A stretch of DNA of 64,000 nt from Nilaparvata lugens (taxonomy: Eukaryota; Arthropoda; Insecta; Hemiptera; Delphacidae). The notes below the pieces were generated by a model, which saw only the letters and a program-made list of their open reading frames with translations, did no database searches and had not been told where the DNA came from. The stretch is from contig NC_052506.1 of assembly GCF_014356525.2 (NCBI RefSeq), positions 9,045,698 through 9,109,697 of the forward strand, given 5' to 3'. Of this stretch, positions 22,264 through 33,531 are shown in pieces (the first letter of the stretch is position 1; the number at the start of each line of letters is the position of its first letter). The translations under genes were made by a program, and so were the position numbers.

Positions 22264-22644
22264 ATATTGAGCATTAAGAACATATGAAGGAAGTACTTGA
22301 AAAATTGTTTAAGTTTACAGCGACGATTGTTTACTTCCTTTATGATTACACTCTGGCAACTATTGTCAGATTCAATATTAAAACTGTCAGCATTGGTCAA
22401 TTGGGAATCACTGATGTTATTTATGAGGAATTCTGTCAGTTTGAGGAAAATTTCACTATAGCACACAGGATTCTTGTACAGTATAGGATTTACGAAGCGG
22501 TGCCAGATAGTATCATATTTATATGACTTTATATCCATTCATCTATTTATGTATTACATCAATACACAAATTAAGACTTTAAAATTACTTTCAAAGATGG
22601 CATAGCAGAGAAAGTTATATTTAATTATTATTAAACGATGGGAT

Positions 22645-22885
22645 TCATCATTATTTTGCCTTCTACCTGTTTGAAGATTCATAATAGCATCTTGATATCA
22701 ATGGTATATGTAAATTTGTGAATATGAACAGATAGGAATTACTGAGATATTGCAATTATTGAAAAATCTAATGAATAATTAATTATTATTAAACGAGAAT
22801 CCAAATTAAATTCTGTGAATCACCCCGAAGACTTCTGCTACTGCAAATATTGACAACAGGGTAAACAGCTAGATGGAAATTCAGT
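22645..22885. repeat. Arm of compound foldback N, isolated copy
   Basis: Contains CACCCCGAAGACTTCTGCTA and AAACAGCTAGATGGAA, the same arm found twice at 27671-28985. Confidence 0.7.
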
Positions 22886-22974
22886 TATAAAGTTATATTT
22901 CCTAACTTCAGCAAATAACAAGTAGTGTTTTTCTACTAATTAATGATAATATTAAGAATACTCGTATGGCTATT

Positions 22975-23296
22975 ATTGGTGGGGAGTTCCTGGCGGAAGT
23001 TCCACCTCGCCTGAATATTTGAGCCGTCAATGGGCCTTATGACTGTCATACTTCAGCAGGGACCGACATTTTAACGTGCCCATCCGATAACCTGAGATGA
23101 CCTGGGAGTGACCTGCTCAAAAACTTTTGGCTTTGAGTGGGTTTTTCTATTGAATCAAATTGAGCCGTCAATGGGCCTTACGACTGTCACACTTCAGCCG
23201 AAACCGGCATTTTAACGTGCCCATCCGATAACACGAGAGTGACCTGATCAAAAACTTTTGGCTCTGAGTGGGTTTTTCTACTGAATCAAATAAATT
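22975..23296. repeat. SINE body, partly tandem
   Basis: TGGTGGGGAGTTCCTGGCGG then two direct copies (about 23021 and 23160, period 137-139 bp) of the block TGAGCCGTCAATGGGCCTTA ... GAGTGGGTTTTTCTA. Same body as the SINE at 17431-17676; no tRNA-like head is attached here. Confidence 0.75.
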
Positions 23297-23863
23297 GTTC
23301 AACCCCTCATCCTATTCTCTGTAACTAAATTGAACAGTAATTTGAAAAAGATCGATTTCCTTTGAAATGTTTTTTTTTTTTCAAATTATTCATTCCAATA
23401 TCTGTCAGGATGGAATGTCCTTGATCGATTGATAACTCTCAAGTGAATTTGATAATTCGAGTATGCTTGTTTCTAAAATAGAGATGTGATATTACTTACC
23501 GAAAAAGAATTTTAATTTTAATTTATCAAATTGTATTTGATAATTGAATTATTCTTGTTTAAAAAATAGAGGTAAGATATTTTCACTTACCAAAGAAGAA
23601 TTTTAAGATAGTGTAAATCATCCAAACATACCTGAAAAGTAGAAGAGAAAATTAAAATCTTGATCATATTTTTCATGTATTATTAATAATTTTTCAACGT
23701 AGAGAGATGTCTCACAGAAGAATCTAATAGTACTGTTTTTTCAAGTCAAATAAAATTGACCTAAACTTTTCGTATTATTATAAGCAATGAACTTCCACTG
23801 AGGTATGATTGAAAAATACATTGATCAATGATATATCAAATGATATGAATTGAAGACATAGAA

Positions 23864-24292
23864 TATAATTTATCGATAAGAGATATTTGTCATTCTAGTG
23901 CTAAAATTGAAATCACTCAAGTAAAATACAGCCTTCTATGATTCTATGTTGAAGAATAATATGTTATCGAGAATCATTCATATACAAGTGGAGTAAAAAT
24001 GTCCATAATAATTTATTGATAAGAGATATTTGTCATTATAGTGCTAAAATGACAAATCACTCAAGTAAAATACAACCTTCTATGATTCTATGTTGAAGAA
24101 TAATATGCTATAGATAATCATTCATATACAAGTGGAGTAAAAATGACCATGATAATTTATTGATAAGAGATATTTGTCATTATAGTGCTAAAATGACAAA
24201 TCACTCAAGTAAAATACAACCTTCTATGATTCTATGTTGAAGAATAATATGTTGTCGATAAACATTCATATACAGGTGGAGTAAAAATGTAA
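23864..24292. repeat. Three tandem copies of a 144-bp unit
   Basis: Units start ATAATTTATYGATAAGAGAT at 23864, 24007 and 24152, and each ends around CAAGTGGAGTAAAAATG. Confidence 0.9.
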
Positions 24293-24299
24293 AAGATAA

Positions 24300-24980
24300 A
24301 AATAGACCATGAGAAAAACTAGGAATTCAACAGGAAGTAGTAGAAGATAGTGAAAAGATGGAAAAATTGTAATGAATATTATAATGTTGAAGAGCAAAAA
24401 AGGACTTCTTTTCAAAGCAGACACTTGAAAATTATATCTGATACAGCAATCTATGCATGACTCTGCAGAGTTTCAGTGAAACAACTTTTCCAACTTTTGA
24501 GGTGTATCGCTTTTGACCAACTTTCCAACTAGGAAACTTGATGTTTTCCGTGGAATTCGCTCAATTTTCATCCTGCTTAGATACACTTCAAACTAGTTCG
24601 CAACAACCTAATTCAGTTGATGAAGAACCGCGAAAAGGTCCTCGCAACTAGCAACAGGACTGAGGCAACTTGCAGAGGACCGACAAGTTGTTCTTTGAGA
24701 CGTCTTCTTTGCGCTTTTGACGAGAAGACGAGCCAAACCAAAGAGCCGCTCGTTGCCACGAATTACACAGTTCTGTTGACAAGCCACGCTTTGAGATTTC
24801 GGTACCTAACGCTCATAACCGAGAAGAGGGAATCAAATTTGCAAGTCGACGTTGTTGAGTCGAAACTTTGCATAGGAAAAATACTGTATTGCTGGATTGG
24901 GAGGAAAAAACAATATACATCCATTTTCCGTGAACAATTATGAACAAATCATCGTTTATTGCCATAAAACATACAATATT
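24300..24980. other. Single-copy DNA with one unassigned open frame
   Basis: Plus frame 24617-24943 (108 codons) begins MMKNREKVLATSNRTEATCR. It has moderate GC and no recognised motif. It could be an exon, but its ends are not supported. Confidence 0.3.
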
Positions 24981-24981
24981 A

Positions 24982-25190
24982 TTGAATGAAAAAGACTAAG
25001 AAACTGTTGAAAATCACAGATTTATTGATACTTAGAAAGACCGGTTTCCGTTGTTACACCATTGTCAATCTCTGATAAACAGGGTTTTTTGTTTATCAGA
25101 GATTGACAATGGTGTAACAACCGAAACCGGTCTTTCTAAGTATCAATAAATGTGTGGTTTTTTGACAATTTCTTAGTCTTTTTCATTCAA
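24982..25190. mobile_element. Foldback element F, copy 3 (short hairpin form)
   Basis: A 209-bp near-perfect palindrome: TTGAATGAAAAAGACTAAGA ... TCTTAGTCTTTTTCATTCAA, with GAAACCGGTC/GACCGGTTTC arms. Lacks the inner second-tier arms of copies 1 and 6. Confidence 0.85.
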
Positions 25191-25466
25191 TTCATTAAAG
25201 CCAGGTGATGAATATAATTGAAACAACAAGGCGAAAAAGAGCCGAAATAAAGGACTTTATTGTGAATAAAAGTGAGTGAAGACGGTTGAATAATGACGGG
25301 GAAAATTCGAACAGGAGTGTCTAGGAGAAAACAAACAAAAGTGGAAAGGTGGTGCTGCTGCAAATCGAGGAAGAGGGAGGGAATCGAGGGATAGGAAAGA
25401 GAGGAAACAGAGAAGAAAGAGAAGAATAATTATAGGGAATGATGGAAAATTAAGTAAGAATGAAAC
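25191..25466. other. Purine-rich single-copy DNA
   Basis: GA-rich (GAGGAAACAGAGAAGAAAGA). No open frame or repeat match. Confidence 0.4.
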
Positions 25467-26252
25467 CCTATTATATTAAGTGAGCAATTTCTGTATATAT
25501 ATATTTATTTTTATATCTGGTTATTTATATATCTGGTTAGTTATATATCTGGTTATTTTTAAATCTGGTTATTTATGTTCAACGGATCTCGGAAACGGCT
25601 CTAACGATTTTCACGAAATTTGGAACATAGTAGGTTTATGATATAAAAATTCGATTGCACTAGGTCTCATCCCTGGAAAAACTCGCTGAAGGACATGACA
25701 AGGATATTCATCCTTGGAAAAACAGATGATAATTTCGTCGTCTGTCGATAACAGAAGATGCGAGTGCTGTGTGGAAGGGAGACAGAGCTGTTCAGCTGTT
25801 AAACTATTTGAAAATGAAAAAATCTTCATTTGCAATCAATCAGATTTTCTCTCGAGAAAAATTATCTAGAAACTTTAATTGACTTTATCAAAATGATCTG
25901 ATTTGTTGATATGATAATGGTATATCATTCTATATTAAGAGAATCATAATTTTCAAAGTTAATCATTATTTTACAGTTTCAAGTGATTGTTGAGTGTTAT
26001 TTTGTTATTAAATTTGGTTTGTAAACAATATAAATGGGAACTTTTCTATTTTCAAATGTTTGGTCTGAAAATTGAACCTGAATTCAAGTTTATGGAACAT
26101 AACCTACTTTTTGAAATATTTAAAGTGTATTAATCAAAATTCGTGGAAGAAAGAGTTTTGGGCTGTGCCTGTTAGTCCTTCGCCAATCATTTTGAAGAAT
26201 TGTGTTCTGTTTATCAATTAATGAATAAAGAGCGAAGTTCGGTGCCCCGATT
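25467..26252 (+). mobile_element. Helitron-like element A, copy 4 (long-body subtype)
   Basis: Starts CCCTATTATATTAAGTGAGC. It contains a local variable repeat of ATATCTGGTT, then the body shared with copy 3, and ends with GAGCGAAGTTCGGTGCCCCG. A LINE-3'-UTR-like stretch (26148-26200) lies near its end. Confidence 0.7.
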
Positions 26253-26499
26253 TATAATTACTCACTATTACTCACTAGGTCTTATATAATATTAATGTAT
26301 TTATATCAATAATATTAATGTCTTATAATATTAATATTAATATTTCGTATTTATAATTAAGGATAAAGGCAAGAACACAAGACAGGAGAAAAAGTTGAAG
26401 CAACAAGAAAAACAATAGACAGAGGATAACACTAGTAGATAGAGGAACGAAAAAAGCAGGAAAATATTGAACAAGGCTACTCCTTCCTAGGGAAGAAGT

Positions 26500-26990
26500 T
26501 TTCTTTCTCGATGTGGCAGTTCTCACTCCCACCAGCAGGGATGTAAGTAACAAGGAGCGAATCCTAAACGAGACAGGTCTGATCCGGGGAAGAAGCGGCG
26601 GCACAAAAATATTTTCCAACACAGTTTGTAGCTGTGACGCTGTGGTCGAGCCTGCTCCACTACATAAGTTATATCCGGTGGGTGAGATCTACTGCACAAA
26701 TTTATGACAAATTCGTCCCGTGAGTGGCACACGGCCTCCTCCCGCAGGACGCCTCCAATTCCCTGCGGCCAATGAACACGTGGTCTGCTCGTTCCACGAC
26801 AACTAACTCCGGCTCGCAAAACTTCCCAATAACAAACTGCGCCCGTTTTCAATCTGAAACACCCCAGCTGTCGAGAAAAGAACTCTGCTCCAGTCGTAAT
26901 AATAGATGTGGTGGGCTCGACAATGAATTGAAGCACGGATGAAGGAAGTAACGTTCACGTATAAATCAATATCAAGATGTTCTAATTCGA
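26500..26990. other. CpG-richer single-copy island
   Basis: A minus frame of 137 codons (26936-26523) and a plus frame overlap here. Neither has a recognised domain. No match elsewhere in the window. Confidence 0.35.
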
Positions 26991-27060
26991 GGAGGTAGGC
27001 ACAATAATGATATTCCTTCATTAATATTATTTCATTTGATATTGATATCAAATAAGAATA

Positions 27061-27466
27061 AATATCGGGGCACCGAGCTTCACTCGTTATTTTTATTTAT
27101 TGATAAACAGAACACAATATTCTCTAAAATGATCGTGTTTATATTTCACAGCTGTCATCTTATGAATTTCGGGGATGCGATATTTTGATTTTTCACATAC
27201 TCACTCGCTTACTCACTTTTTTACTATCCACAGCTGTTCCAGCCAAAGATGAATTATCCTTTTAATGTCCTTCAGCGAGTTTTCCCAGGGATGAGACCTA
27301 GTGCAATCGAATTTTTATATCATAAACTTACTATGTTCTGATTTTCGTGAGAATCGTTAAAGCCGTTTTCGAGATCCGGTTAAATACAAAAATATAAACA
27401 TATAAACATCTAAACATCCTAACATCTAAACATATAAACAAAAGTTGCTCGTTTAATAGTATAGGA
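27061..27466 (-). mobile_element. Helitron-like element A, copy 5
   Basis: Left: AATATCGGGGCACCGAGCTT (3' end reversed). Right: GCTCGTTTAATAGTATAGGA (5' end reversed). Short (AACATYTAA) repeats near the 5' end. Confidence 0.75.
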
Positions 27467-27858
27467 TAATTATCGAATTTTGTTACTCATATCATGGAGT
27501 AGACATGGAACAATTTAAAGGTGGATTATGAAGTGTTTCAAGATAGATAATTCTGAATATGGTTTTTATTTTTTGAGATTACTTGATTTCCGAGACAATT
27601 TAATGATTGAAAACAGTGACACTCACAACTGAATTTGAACTGTTGGCCTAGAACAAAAAGTTTACAAGGTTCATTTCAAGTCAGCTGTCGAGTGATTTGT
27701 TGCTTATCTTGAAACTGTTGTATTATTAATTTATTATTAAACGAAAATCCAAATTAAATGCTGTAATTCACCCCGAAGACTTCTGCTACTGCAAATATTG
27801 ACAACACGGTAAACAGCTAGATGGAAGTTCGATGAGCGCTACTATTCAAAAATTATTT

Positions 27859-27935
27859 GTCGGCCCGGGAATCGAACCCAGTACCTCCTAATTGCCGGAC
27901 AGGGAAGCATTACTGGGTTCCATTCCCGGGCTGAC
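27859..27935. repeat. Inverted pair of tRNA-like B-box segments
   Basis: 25-bp arms contain GGGAATCGAACCCAGTA and TACTGGGTTCCATTCCCGGG. They read as two facing tRNA T-arm/B-box sequences and are not a complete tRNA. Confidence 0.7.
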
Positions 27936-27945
27936 ATAGTATATT

Positions 27946-28064
27946 TCGCACCTAGAGCAGAAAATGAGATTTTTCCAGCTCGAAATCGGTTTTCAAGTCC
28001 GAGGCCGTAGGCCGAGGACTAGAAAAGATTGAGAGCTGGAAAAACATTTTTGCCCGTGGTGCGA
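27946..28064. other. Hairpin block H1, copy 1
   Basis: Stems: TCGCACC/GGTGCGA, TTTTTCCAGCTC/GAGCTGGAAAAA (12 bp), AGTCC/GGACT. Apical GGCCGTAGGCC. Copy 2 at about 37120-37250 has TTTTTCCGGC/GCCGGAAAAA, a paired substitution. Confidence 0.8.
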
Positions 28065-28794
28065 ACGATATTTTTCGCCACACTACAGGTATTGCTGACA
28101 AAATAAATAAAGAATACAAAATAAAGAATACTCGTTAAGCTATCGTACCTATCTCTTGATTTTAGTGGTAGAAGATTTGCAGTCAGGATTTCAGATTCTT
28201 TTAAAATTTCACTTGGAATACCACAGTCATCTTCAAGCATTTTTGAAAATTCGGAATGCACTAATCAACAATAAATAATTGAATAAAACTGGTTGCGAAG
28301 CGAATTAGTTTGATTCGAAACTGGAACTAAAATCATGGCGACTTCAGCTTATTATGAAAGTGGACACTCGCCCGATCTAGCGGATGACTTATTAATAATA
28401 ATTAGCGCGTTGTTTCCAGCCATAAGCGGCCGGAAAGAGACAACTTTCTGGCCTAGACCGGAAAAGAAACCCTTTTCTGACGTCGTCTGCAAACAAGGTC
28501 TTTCAGATCTACGTAGGGACTGGAAAACAGCTGCTTTCTGTGCAGTGTGGCGAAAAATAATTTTCGAATGGTAGCGGTCAACGAATTTCCATCTAGCTGT
28601 TTACCCTGCTGTCAATATTTGCAGTAGCAGAAGTCTTCGGGGTGAATTACAGAATTTAATTTGGATTTTCGTTTAATAATAATTAATAATACAAACAGTT
28701 TCAAGATAAGCAACGAGCCACTCGACAGCTAACTTGAAATGAATCCATGTATACGTTTTGTTCTAGGCCAACAGTTCAAGTTGAGTTTTGAGTG

Positions 28795-28985
28795 TTAATT
28801 TAATTTGGATTTTCTTTTAGTGATAATTATTAATTCATTAGCATTTGAATAATTGCAATATCTCAGGAATTTCCATCTGTTTGTATTATATTCACAAATT
28901 TGCATAGTATAGCTCATATACCATTGATATCAAGATGCTATTATGAATCTTCAAAGAGTAGAAGGCAAAATAATGACCAATCATA
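28795..28985. repeat. Outer sequence of family N arm
   Basis: TAATTTGGATTTTC, then ATATCAAGATGCTATTATGA, matching 22645-22800 in reverse. It extends the N arm outward after a 50-bp interruption. Confidence 0.55.
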
Positions 28986-29268
28986 TTCTATAGCTAATAA
29001 CAACGATTTTCTTAAACAATGTTAAATGGTACACAGCAAGCATATCATTAAATTCATTATATATACTTGTGTTTTAAGACACCAGAACAAACGAAAATGA
29101 TATTGAGTGCAACCTTGTGATGAATTCTCAAGACAATGCGGAACGGGACAGAGGGAACAGGATGGGGTTATGGAATGCATTCAGACGGATGTTTGGCTAA
29201 GATCAGAGAAGGTGATTGCTCAAAGACATTCAAAACAGAGGTGGTACTGACAATCTGCAAGTCAAATT

Positions 29269-29645
29269 CCGAGACACTGTCGCATTGGATGAAATAAACG
29301 CGCGTTTCTTATGATCTATTGATTGTAGTACTCTATAATACTGTAGTACATCTATCAATCTTGTAGTACTCTATGTGCCGGTTGCACAAAAGCCGGTTGA
29401 ATTTTAATCGTGATTACTTTAGTGAGAACCAATCATAGAAGGTTTTTCAAAAGATGGCTTCTTTTAAAAAACCTTCTATGATTAGTTCTCGTGAAATTAA
29501 TTATTATTAAAATTTAGTCGGCTTTTGTGCAACCGGCACATAGAGTACTACAAGATTGATAGATGTACTACAATATTATTGAGTACTACAATCAATAGAT
29601 CATAAAAAACTCGCGTTTATTTCATCCAATGCGACAGCGTCTCGG
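29269..29645. repeat. 377-bp palindrome containing MITE K, copy 1
   Basis: CCGAGACACTGTCGCATTGG ... CCAATGCGACAGCGTCTCGG. Inner arms carry AGTACTCTATGTGCCGGTTG and its complement, then the K ends TTGCACAAAAGCCGG. Arms are highly similar over about 175 bp. Confidence 0.85.
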
Positions 29646-29790
29646 AATTGCACAAAAGCCGGTTAAATTTTAATCGTGATTACTTTCGCGAGAACCAATC
29701 AGAGAAGCCTTCTTTTAAAAAACCTTCTCTGATTAGTTCTCGTGAAATTCATTATTATTAAAATTTAGCCGGCTTTTGTGAAACCGTGCC
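29646..29790. mobile_element. MITE K, copy 2
   Basis: Inverted ends GCACAAAAGCCGGTTAAATT ... AATTTAGCCGGCTTTTGTG, immediately beside the palindrome. A third copy is at 47360-47500. Confidence 0.75.
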
Positions 29791-30030
29791 TTTGATTGTA
29801 TAACAGTGAAACACCGGTCAATGTTGGAATAAAAAGGAGAGATCCATGAAGTCTGCTTTAGCCCATAAATAAGTTCGGGGGAGAGGATTGAAATTTTGTC
29901 TTACTAGGGAAATCTTTGAGAAGAATCCAAAGCCTCTGAGATAAGCTGCTGTGTTTCAATTCTATTGGAGAAGTGCCAGCAAAATAGGAGGAAATCCATT
30001 TCTTTCCAATCAAAGCAACATTATATCGAT

Positions 30031-30446
30031 CGATTAAGTTAGTAGAGGTTATAAGACCTCTTAAAGGTGGAGGTCCACGTCTTAAGTCGAGGTCTTAAGT
30101 AGAGGTCTTAAGTCGAGGTCTTAAGTAGAGGTCTTAAGTCGAGGTCTTAAGTCTAGGTCTTAAGTCGAGGTCTTAAGTAGAGGTCTTAAGTCGAGGTCTT
30201 AAGTAGAGGTCTTAAGTAGAGGTCTTAAGTCGAGGTCTTAAGTAGAGGTCTTAAGTCGTGGTCTTAAGTAGAGGTCTTAAGTAGAGGTCTTGAGTAGAGG
30301 TCTTAAGTAGAGGTCGATTAAGTAGTGGTTATAAGATCTCTTAAGTAGAAGTCTTAGGTGGACCTCTTAAGTCGAGGTCTTAAGTAGAGATCTTAAGTAG
30401 AGGTCTTACTTGAGTAGACCTCTCAAGTAGACCTCTTAAGTAGTGG
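30031..30446. repeat. 12-bp minisatellite array
   Basis: About 30 units of AGGTCTTAAGTMG, with C and A variants intermingled. Each unit holds the palindrome CTTAAG. Orientation flips at the edges (GACCTCTTAAG). Confidence 0.95.
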
Positions 30447-30649
30447 GTCATGTCGAATCCGTGAATGACACAACTCCAATCAGCAGACACAATAATACTC
30501 TCTTCATAGATTCATAAACAATTATTAATAACCAATGGCGGCTATGCATTGAACATCAAAGAATGATATTAATAACCAATAGTACGTATTGAAGTTTGAT
30601 CTACAGGAGATACCTCTTTTGAAAGCTGTTGATGAAGGTAACTGAGACT

Positions 30650-31320
30650 TGACTTAATTTCAACGAGAAAGTGCAAGTACAAAATAATGTGGAAAACATG
30701 TGGCAAACTGATTATTAACCTGTAAATGAAGCTATTTACTTGGTGACTATTGCCGATTATTATCAATCATTAGTTTGCAACCCTCAAAATTCACTTAATT
30801 TCAACAAGAAAGTGCAAATGTGGAAAACATGTGCCAAACTGATTAACCGATAAATGAAGCTATTTACTTGGTGACTATTGCCGATTATTAACAATCATTG
30901 GTTTACAACCCTCAAAGTCCACTTAATTCCAACGAGAAAGTGCATAATTATGTGGAAAACATGTGCCAGACTGATTAACCGATAAATGAAGCTATTTACT
31001 TAAATTCAACGAGAAAGAGCTAGTACAAATATGTGAAGAACATGTGCCAAACTGATTAACCGATAAATGAAGCTATTTACTTGGTGACTATTGCCGATAG
31101 TTAATCTATAATTTGCAACCCTCAAAATCCACTTAATTTCAACGAGAAAGTACAAGTGAAAATGTGGAAAACATGTGCCTGACTCATTAGCCGATAAATG
31201 AAGCTATTTACTTGGTGACTATTGCGGATACTTAATTTAAACGAATAAATCATTAGTTTGCAACCCTCAAAGTCCACTTAATTTCAACGAGAAAGTGCAA
31301 ATGTGGAAAACATATGCCAA
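30650..31320. repeat. Tandem array, six units of 80-147 bp
   Basis: Units start near 30651, 30793, 30920, 30999, 31130 and 31276 with CTTAATTTCAACGAGAAAGT and contain GTGGAAAACATGTGCCAAAC and GGTGACTATTGCCGAT. Confidence 0.9.
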
Positions 31321-31635
31321 ACCGGGTTAACCGATGAGTGTAGTGTTGTTTCAGCACAGATAACAGGGAGCAGAACAGAGAAGCCGAACAATGGGCCAAG
31401 TATGCACAGAGCGGCTAAAGCGTTCCGGATATTGCACGGAATTCCTCTTCAAAGTACAACAACGCAGTCAAGAATGTTGCGCACGGCTCAAAGATTGAAC
31501 GAGTGGTCACTTACGCCAGTGCCACAAAGCTTTGAATATCGACAATCACCTGTCTTTGTCAAAGCCAAAGCCCAAGCACGACAACATCGATCCAAACTTG
31601 CACCAACTATAAGCAAAGTGAAAACTCCTGGATAA
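31303..31635 (+). other. Unassigned open frame, 110 codons
   Basis: The first codons lie in the last tandem unit, so the nominal start is not credible. The GC-richer remainder (for example NNGPSMHRAAKAFRILHGIP) is single-copy and could be an exon. No family recognised and no splice sites assigned. Confidence 0.3.
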
Positions 31636-31707
31636 CAGAACAATGGTTCAGGGTTGCCTGAATGCCTGAATTCAATGAATTGGGAGTTTTCAAAATATAA
31701 ATACTAG

Positions 31708-31982
31708 CATAGAGAAACAATAGCGTAGGTAGATATCCCATGGTATAGGGCGTTTATGTAGCAACTTTTACTGTTATCTCAAGCCGATAGTCCACGTATT
31801 TCTTTCCCAAAAAGGTGTGTGACGCTGGTAGTCTCTCATATTGTGCCGTTCATACACTCTCACCCGGCCAAAACAGTAAAAATCTACAATAATCGATAGT
31901 AATCGACCTGAGATAACAGTAAAAGTTGCGACATAAACGCCCTATACCATGGGATATCCACTTAGGCTGTTGTTTCTCTATA
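31708..31982. mobile_element. MITE B, copy 3
   Basis: CATAGAGAAACAATAGCG ... TGTTTCTCTATA flanked by ATACTAG on both sides. Internal sequence is reversed relative to copy 1. Confidence 0.85.
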
Positions 31983-32166
31983 ATACTAGTATATAGAGCA
32001 AGAAATAATAACAAGTTAGGGCATAGGGCTTATGGTCCAGGCAATGAATGCCCAAAAGAGGGTATAGGCCTAGAGGGATAAGTTTGGAAGACAATTTTTG
32101 ACCCCGCAGTTTTGTTCAGGGTTGTAAGGAGGTAAACATATAAAAATTCCCCACTCCTACACCTGA

Positions 32167-33375
32167 TGGGGGGTGAGGGTGGTTCAAAAATACAATTTTT
32201 TGGTTTCTCGCATATATCTCAAAATAGTTATTTGTGCAACTAGTGCGCAAAGTGACAGTTTGCTGCACCGAAAGAAACGTTTACGCCCGAGCCGTAGGCG
32301 AGGGCGGAATGGTTTCTTGAGTGCAGCAGAGGAACTTTGCGCACGTATTTCACATTAAGTTTTCCTACAGTTACCATTGAATATGAAAAGTGGGTAATTA
32401 TGGGTAAAATTGCCTGAATAATGTAGTAGTGTTTGAATGGCGAGGCGGCTGTGTGGTGTGTGTGTGGGTGGCACTGTGCTGTCGCTGTCATCCACTGCTG
32501 TCCTTGGTTATAATATATAATAGTAATAATTAGCGCGTTGTGCTTGGTTGCACCTCTGCTCACTATAGCAGCCCAGTCACTGTTACCAACTTCATTTTGA
32601 TTTTGCTGCACTGTTGCTCCATATAACCTACTAAGTATTTTGCGTTGCCATGTTGCAAATCTGGAGTGCAGAAAACTTTTTCCCGCACTAGAGCGGAAAA
32701 GTGATTCTTTGCGTTCTGTAATCAGTGCAGCAATGGCCACTTTTCAACGTAACTGTAGGAAAACTATATATCTTACGGACATAACTGTTATATACAAAAG
32801 TAAAGCTCACATGATTTCCTACAATATTCATTTTACAACTTTTTCTATATATTCTCTAGTTTTCGAGATATCCGCTCTTAAAGGTGTGACATTTTTGAAA
32901 AAACACAATTGCATCCAATTGTTTTCTAGTGCTCTTATAACTTTTTAAAAATTGATGGGAAAAATCAATGCTGATTATGAGTTTATAGAGCATTAAATTC
33001 TATTTAATTTGATGTATAATTTATCGCTTTTACCGACTTCCCTACAACTGTTGTAGCAGCTTTAGTGTTGAGTGTGAGTGTGAAATCTCCAGTTTTTCAA
33101 CAATAGACCAATTGACAAAGGAATTGAACGAAAAGAGTAGAGAATTTATCAAGCTCGAGTTTATCGAGGCGAACGTGTTTTTCAAAAATGTCACACCTTT
33201 AAGAGCGGATATCTCGATAACTAGAGTATATATAGAAAAAGTTGAGAAATGAATATTGTTGGAAATTATGTAAGCTTTACTTTTGTATATAACAGTTATG
33301 TCCGTAAGATATATAGTTTTTGAGTTATATGCGAGAAACCAAAAAATTGTATTTTTGAACCACCCTCACCCCCCC
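32167..33375. mobile_element. Long-TIR element V (interrupted by element I)
   Basis: About 195-bp arms start GGGGGTGAGGGTGGTTCAAA and include AAGAGCGGATATCTCG and CTTACGGACATAACTG reversed. Element I is inserted in the left arm; the right arm shows the uninterrupted sequence. The centre holds no transposase. A partial third arm is at 33390-33530. Confidence 0.8.
32225..32759. mobile_element. Hairpin-headed element I, copy 2
   Basis: Same start and end as 8981-9513. Inserted in the left arm of V, with AAAA at both edges. The variable centre is GTGT-rich and differs from copy 1. Confidence 0.8.
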
Positions 33376-33531
33376 TATCGAGATATCGAGCGGATATCTC
33401 AAAAACTGGAAAAGATATGGAAAAAGTTGTAAGATGAATATTGTAGGAAATTATGTAAGCTTTAATTTTGTGAATAACAGAAAATTTATGTCCATCAGAT
33501 ACATAGTTATATGCGAAAAACCGAAAAAGGG

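Larger units (their letters stand above)
27671..28744. mobile_element. Compound foldback N
   Basis: About 180-bp inverted arms (27671-27848, 28563-28744) share TCGACAG, CACCCCGAAGACTTCTGCTA and AGCTAGATGGAA. Between them lie a tRNA-like inverted repeat, hairpin block H1 and element H. The plus open frame 28335-28574 lies in H and is mirrored by decayed sequence at 36645-36830, so I regard it as element DNA. Confidence 0.75.

Noticed and set aside
25611..25835. Minus frame of 74 codons resembling frames at 1510-1701
   Set aside because: The shared peptide comes from the common Helitron-like repeat read in frame; no evidence of translation.
30031..30446. Possible CRISPR-like array
   Set aside because: Units are contiguous 12-mers with no unique spacers, in an evidently eukaryotic genome.
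32240..32740. 166-codon minus frame
   Set aside because: It lies wholly within repeat element I and is broken in the other copy (9260-9494).
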